Shown here: positions 5,545 to 10,503 of the stretch, piece by piece
Numbering within the stretch: position 1 is the first letter of the stretch
Layout: each line of letters starts with the position of its first letter
NCBI GenBank assembly: GCA_028817775.1
Contig: JAPPOW010000090.1
Location: forward strand, 6,852-17,354
Direction of reading: 5' to 3'
Origin: Candidatus Melainabacteria bacterium
Lineage (GTDB): Bacteria; Cyanobacteriota; Vampirovibrionia; LMEP-6097
DNA length: 10,503 bases
Notes under the pieces: model-generated
Databases searched by the model: none
What the model was told of the DNA's origin: nothing
The model's input: only the letters and a program-made list of their open reading frames with translations
Program-made: the position numbers and the translations under genes

Positions 5545-5832
5545 GATTCCAGCTCCTCGATTACAGTTTTCAGCTTGTTTTGAATTTCATTCTTCTCCTT
5601 TGAAGTCAAATCTTCCTTCTTGTTTTTGGGATAAGCAGTCAGCAAATTTACCCTTATTGGATTTGGGAATCTTCCACCTAAGTTTCCTCAAGCCTCCTGT
5701 ATTCTTGATTATGTCACCAGACTCTGGATAGTTTATAAGATGGCTACTTAATTGACTTAGCTCGCCTTCATCAAGATAGTCTTTAATTTCCTTATTGAAC
5801 TTTCTTGTCGCAACTACCTTAATCTGATGCAT
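5541..5832 (-). pseudogene. higB: HigB2/RelE-like toxin, inactivated by an internal deletion
   Basis: The open frame encodes 81 residues (5832-5587). Up to about residue 62 it matches HigB2-type mRNA interferases: MHQIKVVATRKFNKEIKDYL, then GDIIKNTGGLRKLRWKIP (39-56), the family signature. After GK the frame turns to nonsense (DCLSQKQEGR...). From 5645, one frame over, the canonical C-terminus resumes as LLTAYPKNKKEDLTSKEKNE and ends in EELES with a TGA overlapping the antitoxin ATG. The block that normally sits between (about 18 residues, of the type RGGSRIIYYF...) is missing, so a non-multiple-of-three deletion is the simplest explanation. This block contains conserved active-site residues of the family, and the toxin is almost certainly dead. 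AAGGAG precedes the ATG at the right distance, and a promoter and operator palindrome survive. The ancestral length would have been about 114 residues, as in the family. Confidence 0.85.
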
Positions 5833-5837
5833 TTCAA

Positions 5838-5881
5838 CTCCTTAGTAGGAGATTATAACACATCCATAGTAGATTCTACTA
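5838..5881 (-). promoter_or_regulatory. Toxin-antitoxin promoter with operator palindrome
   Basis: On the minus strand a perfect TATAAT (5857-5852) lies upstream of AAGGAG and the toxin ATG. The perfect palindrome TAGTAGA-T-TCTACTA (5867-5881) covers the -35 position at 17-bp spacing, where no TTGACA-like hexamer is seen. A second inverted repeat, CTCCT-TAGT-AGGAG (5838-5851), covers the ribosome site and part of the spacer after the -10. Both share the TAGTAG core. By analogy with HigA-type autoregulation, the palindromes are likely antitoxin operators; this is inference. Confidence 0.6.
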
Positions 5882-5883
5882 GT

Positions 5884-8800
5884 CTATTTGCCCGCACTTA
5901 AACCAAGGCTTCTAGCACCAATCTCACCCAAATCCTCAGTCCATTCAAGGAAAATATCTCTATTCTCAGGAGCCATATCATCAATGGCTTTCTGCAAGAG
6001 GTTAGCTTGCCCTAGCCCACTATTAAGTTCAATTACAGCTAAAGCTAGATCAATTTCTGTTTCTTCACCTTGGTGCTCGCCATTAGCAGAAGATTTGAGT
6101 AAATTCTCAAGAGCATCTAGTGAACCTTGTTGATCTTCACCACTAGTTAGCACAATCTCTTCGCCCTGATAAACATAGCAGTAACTAATTCCACCAAGAC
6201 TATTGTCCTTAGCTTCAACTATATAGCGTTTACCATCACGCATGACATAGACATAAGGAATATAGTCAAACAAACCATTGAGCATATAGCAATTACTGCC
6301 ACCAATTTGATTATTGACAATGTTAATATTGTTGCGCTTAGCAAAATCAACTGCATGTTTAGGAATCGCTTGCTTAAGTATCGCTTCTCCTTGTTCGTCC
6401 ATTAATTTCTGGATCTTACCAGCAATATAAAGTGGCATGACATAACTCGGCTCACCATAGAACATCTTGGCTCCCTGACCAGCATTGACAGTCACCGCTC
6501 CAATGTTAGCTGAGAACAAGTAACCCTTAATCCCTGAAGTACTCTGAAAACTTCGCATCGCAAAAAATATCTGCTCGTATGGAGTTGTTTGCGGCAAAGC
6601 CAAACCGGCTTCAACAAAACTATCTTCAATTTTGGTCAAGAACTCTGGCAGAATAAAACTACGCGCATTATTCGCCACAAACTCTTGCATCACCAAGTCA
6701 TCAGTCTTGGTTTTGTCAAAGATGAAATCAATCATTTCATCACGGTTCCTAGTCAGACTTAATTTACCGCTAATACCACGACCACCAGAATCCCGGCTTG
6801 CTTTAAGTAACCAATTATCAATGTGTGCAGCATCAGCCGCTTTGAGCTTATCATCTAGTGCTAATGCCACATCACTGCGACTCTCGAATTCCTTATGAGT
6901 AAAATTAATCTGATTCAAGCCCGGCAATTGAATTTGCTCAAGCACTCTAGGTAATTCAGTCTTGGCATACATTTGCTGCATATTAAGCATTGACCAAACT
7001 TCAGGTACTCCAAGTTCCAGGGTCATGCCATTAATATACTGAGAGTGAGTATGCGCCGCCATCAGAATATTTGGCTTCGGTAAGACTACAGGCAACTTTC
7101 CAGGCTCTCCTTGCCCCTTGAAGATCTCAGGCTCAAGATTAACTAAAGCATGGACAAAGCCTTCTTCATTTAAATCATAATGATTGTCAGAGTAAGCAGT
7201 TAAATAGTTCAAGCCTTCCAGCACAGCTGGTTTAAATGAAGTATAGATTTGTTTGATCTCACCAAGTTCTGTCAAGAATGGTGTGAAGACCGAGACATTA
7301 GAGTAACGTCCATCAGGGCTGACCTTGATTCGCTCCCGCAATAGCGGCGAGCGAAAGACACAATTGAGATCCCAAGAATGCTTACCAATATTAGAGAGCC
7401 CTGCAATCCAGTTCAGCTGCACATCCTCATCAAGCCCATGCCTAAACAATTTAGAAACAGTAGCATCCTGCCCTCGCAAAATTACTGGTAGTGGGTGCCT
7501 ATCATGATAGTTGCGAATAAAGTTACGCAGCGCGCGCATACAATCCCAGAACCTTTCTTCTACACAAACATCAGCATGCTGATAGCCAATTGCAATAATG
7601 CCATTGTCGTAATCTCCAATCAAAGAATCACGGTACTCTTGAGAACTCTGCTTGAGCACCGTCTTCTGAGAAATTAAATAGTGCAAGATTTTGTAACAAT
7701 CCATGCCAGACTTAGCTGCAAGCCCAAACATCTTAGCCCTAAGGTTTGGCTCCAGATAGTAATCTTGATTGAAACCATAACTCGCTCCAGCGCAAAGACT
7801 ATGGAAAACATATGGCGGGTAATCCTCTTCATGTACATTGAGGTATTGATCAAAGAATAGTGCCAGCTTATTAACCATCTCATTCTCATCTTCAACATCA
7901 AGAGTAAGCATGATCAGGAAAGATAGAATAAAGATCTCAGCTAATTTAGAAACCGGCTCTAATTTTTCTGACCTTGCAGCCAGCTCCCTAATTACCCCTC
8001 CATGTTTACGGTGATCACCAAAAACCGGAATCAAATCACTAGGCTCCGCTTCTTTGACCTTGCAAAATGTCTCAGTGACAGCCTTAAGCTCAGGCAAATT
8101 AGTACTCAAGTGCTCTGCATAAGCACTCAAAGTTTTGAGCATACGAGCAAAGATTAGATTTTGAGCTTCAGCATCAGCCCCCGACTTCAGCCCCTCGATA
8201 TAATCAAGCACAAGATTATCCCAAGCCCGCTCTAGTTTAGAATTTTCACCAGGTTCATATTGATTGAACTCATTGAGACGTAAAACAAGTCCGTGTTGCG
8301 ACTTACTCAGTTGAGCCCGATACTCAAGACTATCAGCAGCAGAACTCACCAAAAGATCAGCTTCTTTGGTTGAACCAGCATTTTCAATAATTCGAGAATG
8401 CTGCTCAATTGCTGGTGCACTTGCTTCAGTGACAAACAAATCGAGCAAAGCAAAACTATGCTTACCAAGGTTCTTAAGTTCTTTAGAACTATCAAACAAT
8501 TCAAGAATAAAGTGAATATCTTCTTTGCTTTGACCATTGAGCACCCAGCGTCCGCCCAAGATTAGCCAGTCATTGAAACTCAACTCATCACTCAAATCAT
8601 AATTAGCTAAACGAGAGAGCGCCAAAATCCACTCACTATAACGTTTGAGACTCTTGTTTGAAACCCCAAGTTCTTGCGCCTCCTTATATTTCTGGATTAC
8701 TAGATCACGGCGCAAATCTGCTTCTTTATAAATCTGGGCTAAGGCTTCATCACTTTGAGCCTTGACTTCTTGATAACTTTGATCCTGCTCGCGCTCTTCA

Positions 8801-10503
8801 GAACTAAGCTTAGTTTGATAAATTAGTTTTTGAATATAAAGTTTTGCCCAAGCTCTTGAATTATCAATTTCATGATTCCAGCGCTCATAAACTTCTTCAG
8901 AAACTAAGTGTGAGCTGATAGTACCACCCAATGCCATCCACTCAAGACTCTTGTCATAATCAAGTAGCGGGCGCTTTGCTTGCTGTGGGTTGTCTACCAA
9001 AACCAAAAGTGAATTAGGATTATTAATCTGCATCAAGGCTTTAAGCTGGACCATATCTTCCATCAAAACAATCAAATCATCATGGTCAGAATTGAGTTGA
9101 ATTGCATCCACTGCTTGATAAGCTTGTAATGGATCTTTGTAGAAACCCTTGGCAAAAGTTTCCAGATACTTGAGATCAACCTTCATTGCATCAAGCTCAG
9201 TTTCTATTGAGCTAGCGTCTTCAGCCGTCGCCAAAGCCTTGCGTAAGATACGCCAGTCTTGCCAATTAGAACCGTAACTCACGGCACAAGCTTCGATAAT
9301 CTCTCTTGTCATTGGTGGCTCCAACTCTAATGTAGTAATTTTTTGAATTGCAGCCTCAGCTCTAGCCTCAAGCTCGCCTCCCATAAAGATCTGCGGATCA
9401 ACCAATGGATCAAAGACCCTAATTTCTTTTGGTAAGTCATAATTTTTAATTTGATGCTCAACCAAGTCAGCCACTTCTGGCACTGAAGTATTTTTCAAAT
9501 ATTGTTTTTGGTGCAATAGTAGTGCCATCAAATATTGGTTTGCATTCTCACGCTCATCAGAGACATTACCCTTGTAAGAAGCGTTGAGCGCAATAACCAA
9601 ATCACCATAGTCACGTTGCAGCCCTAATTTAATCTGTGCCCTTCTAATTGCAGAGTTCATTAGTTGTACTCTTTGGATGATTCCAGTCTCATTAATAATT
9701 CTTGAGTATTCAATTAATTTACTTGCCAGCTGCGAATAGGCTCTTGCCATCAATTGATCCTCTGAACCATAGTCTGCTAGGTACTTAAATAAAGCAACCA
9801 TTGATTTAAGGTTAGGCAGCCATTTGTAATCCTGATTAGCTAGGTATTTTTGAATAGTCTTGGATTCAGTCAGCTCTTGATAAGCATGTAATTGCCAATC
9901 AAGTTCATTGGAGAAACGAGTTTTGAGTTCTAATAATTCTTTGATAATCGATCTTAATTCATCACGCGCACTTTGTTCTTCAACACCTAGGTAATCAAGC
10001 AAGGTATCAGAATTGATAGCCAAACCTAGCAAAATAAATAATGGCTCTTTAGTGATACAGTAACCAGTCGACGCCATGGTACCGTATTCCATCACATGTA
10101 AACCCGCAGCCTTATTATTACGAGCATTGATAGTAGCTCTTGCCAAAGAGCCATCAATATCAAACGATTGAAAGACTCCCTGGAAAGAAATCGCTTTGGA
10201 GTATTGGATCGCCCGGCAAGTATTTTCAATAACCTTGACTGAACCTGCTTCAGCAGCTGATTCAAACAAACTATTTTGAGTTTCAGAAACATAGTCGACA
10301 TAGTCCTTAGCCTTGATCAAAGCTTCAGCATCATTAGCACCAAGCATGCGCCCCATAATACTAGTAATCGACGCCACTACATGCTTACCGAAGTCAATCC
10401 GGCTTGGCGCCACACTAAAATCAAAATAGTAATCAGCATCAGCTATCGATTTATTACTAGTTACATTAATACGGTTAATTTGTGGATTGGCTTCCAAGAA
10501 TTG
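5884..10503 (-). CDS. Giant protein with C-terminal ATP-grasp-like domain (5' end outside window)
   Basis: The frame is open from the right edge, so the N-terminus is missing. The first in-window start-type codon is a TTG at 10497-10495, preceded in frame by QF, and is probably not the real start. Numbered from that TTG it has 1537 residues. I recognise no family for residues 1 to about 1100, which look soluble and mostly helical. A highly charged coiled-coil-like part lies near 560-610, and one hydrophobic run (IFILSFLIMLTL, near 855) is too short and isolated for a confident membrane helix. Residues about 1165-1350 resemble ATP-grasp enzymes: NMQQMYAKTELPRVL (1172-1186), LLKASRDSGGRGISGK (K1232 and the glycine-rich loop), DLVMQEFV (E1272) and SANIGAVTVNAGQGAKM (N1331, N1338), the order of nucleotide lysine, Gly-rich loop, hinge acid and metal-binding Asn. 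A C-terminal module (1399-1450) with YIVEAKDNSLGGISYCYVY follows, then an acidic tail. The reaction is unknown: probably ATP-dependent ligation of a carboxylate, unless degenerate. Confidence 0.8.
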   Translation of the reverse strand, partial: QFLEANPQINRINVTSNKSIADADYYFDFSVAPSRIDFGKHVVASITSIMGRMLGANDAEALIKAKDYVDYVSETQNSLFESAAEAGSVKVIENTCRAIQYSKAISFQGVFQSFDIDGSLARATINARNNKAAGLHVMEYGTMASTGYCITKEPLFILLGLAINSDTLLDYLGVEEQSARDELRSIIKELLELKTRFSNELDWQLHAYQELTESKTIQKYLANQDYKWLPNLKSMVALFKYLADYGSEDQLMARAYSQLASKLIEYSRIINETGIIQRVQLMNSAIRRAQIKLGLQRDYGDLVIALNASYKGNVSDERENANQYLMALLLHQKQYLKNTSVPEVADLVEHQIKNYDLPKEIRVFDPLVDPQIFMGGELEARAEAAIQKITTLELEPPMTREIIEACAVSYGSNWQDWRILRKALATAEDASSIETELDAMKVDLKYLETFAKGFYKDPLQAYQAVDAIQLNSDHDDLIVLMEDMVQLKALMQINNPNSLLVLVDNPQQAKRPLLDYDKSLEWMALGGTISSHLVSEEVYERWNHEIDNSRAWAKLYIQKLIYQTKLSSEEREQDQSYQEVKAQSDEALAQIYKEADLRRDLVIQKYKEAQELGVSNKSLKRYSEWILALSRLANYDLSDELSFNDWLILGGRWVLNGQSKEDIHFILELFDSSKELKNLGKHSFALLDLFVTEASAPAIEQHSRIIENAGSTKEADLLVSSAADSLEYRAQLSKSQHGLVLRLNEFNQYEPGENSKLERAWDNLVLDYIEGLKSGADAEAQNLIFARMLKTLSAYAEHLSTNLPELKAVTETFCKVKEAEPSDLIPVFGDHRKHGGVIRELAARSEKLEPVSKLAEIFILSFLIMLTLDVEDENEMVNKLALFFDQYLNVHEEDYPPYVFHSLCAGASYGFNQDYYLEPNLRAKMFGLAAKSGMDCYKILHYLISQKTVLKQSSQEYRDSLIGDYDNGIIAIGYQHADVCVEERFWDCMRALRNFIRNYHDRHPLPVILRGQDATVSKLFRHGLDEDVQLNWIAGLSNIGKHSWDLNCVFRSPLLRERIKVSPDGRYSNVSVFTPFLTELGEIKQIYTSFKPAVLEGLNYLTAYSDNHYDLNEEGFVHALVNLEPEIFKGQGEPGKLPVVLPKPNILMAAHTHSQYINGMTLELGVPEVWSMLNMQQMYAKTELPRVLEQIQLPGLNQINFTHKEFESRSDVALALDDKLKAADAAHIDNWLLKASRDSGGRGISGKLSLTRNRDEMIDFIFDKTKTDDLVMQEFVANNARSFILPEFLTKIEDSFVEAGLALPQTTPYEQIFFAMRSFQSTSGIKGYLFSANIGAVTVNAGQGAKMFYGEPSYVMPLYIAGKIQKLMDEQGEAILKQAIPKHAVDFAKRNNINIVNNQIGGSNCYMLNGLFDYIPYVYVMRDGKRYIVEAKDNSLGGISYCYVYQGEEIVLTSGEDQQGSLDALENLLKSSANGEHQGEETEIDLALAVIELNSGLGQANLLQKAIDDMAPENRDIFLEWTEDLGEIGARSLGLSAGK

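Noticed and set aside
7900..7950. Transmembrane helix in the giant protein (IFILSFLIMLTL)
   Set aside because: The hydrophobic run is only about 12-14 residues, single, and bordered by acidic sequence (DVEDENE). A buried helix is more likely.
10490..10497. TTG at 10497 as the start of the giant gene
   Set aside because: The frame is open to the window edge, no ribosome site can be seen in the 6 remaining bases, and a rare start codon at the very edge is most simply an internal leucine.

Overview
This is an AT-rich (roughly 60% A+T by eye), densely coded bacterial segment. It has two ribosomal-protein genes, a riboflavin/HIT/peptidoglycan-amidation gene group, a decayed toxin-antitoxin locus and one very large unassigned gene. 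MurT points to a lineage that amidates peptidoglycan: Gram-positives, Chloroflexi, or the Cyanobacteria/Melainabacteria side of the tree. The combination of an AT-rich genome, palindromic intergenic repeats and a MurT without the usual four-cysteine zinc ribbon makes me lean toward an uncultivated Melainabacteria-like bacterium, but this is a guess. I see no tRNA, rRNA, CRISPR array, insertion sequence or replication origin.

Layout. 1-714 (minus): the 5' part of an unrecognised gene running off the left edge. Its apparent N-terminus is separated from an ATG by a one-base frame problem at an A6 run. 715-858: divergent promoter region. 859-1442 (plus): rpmI and rplT (ribosomal proteins L35 and L20), without infC next to them. 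1443-1546: weak terminator-like hairpin and a REP-like palindrome. 1547-4551 (minus, transcribed leftward): ribBA, a HIT-family protein and murT. Distinct palindromic elements lie upstream of ribBA, between ribBA and the HIT gene, and after murT. 4686-5245 (plus): two small unrecognised genes. 5242-5832 (minus): a HigB2/HigA2-like toxin-antitoxin pair whose antitoxin is intact and whose toxin has lost its central block. 5884-10503 (minus): a gene of at least 1538 codons, open at the right edge. Most of it is a novel-looking, probably helical protein, with an ATP-grasp-like fold near the C-terminus.

How they fit. The L35/L20 pair is translation housekeeping. RibBA supplies both starting intermediates of riboflavin synthesis. 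The HIT gene and murT overlap and are probably cotranscribed. MurT needs a GatD glutaminase to amidate the D-Glu of lipid II, and no gatD is present here. The toxin-antitoxin remnant keeps its promoter, operator palindrome and antitoxin. The giant ATP-grasp-like protein is the least explained and most interesting object in the window.
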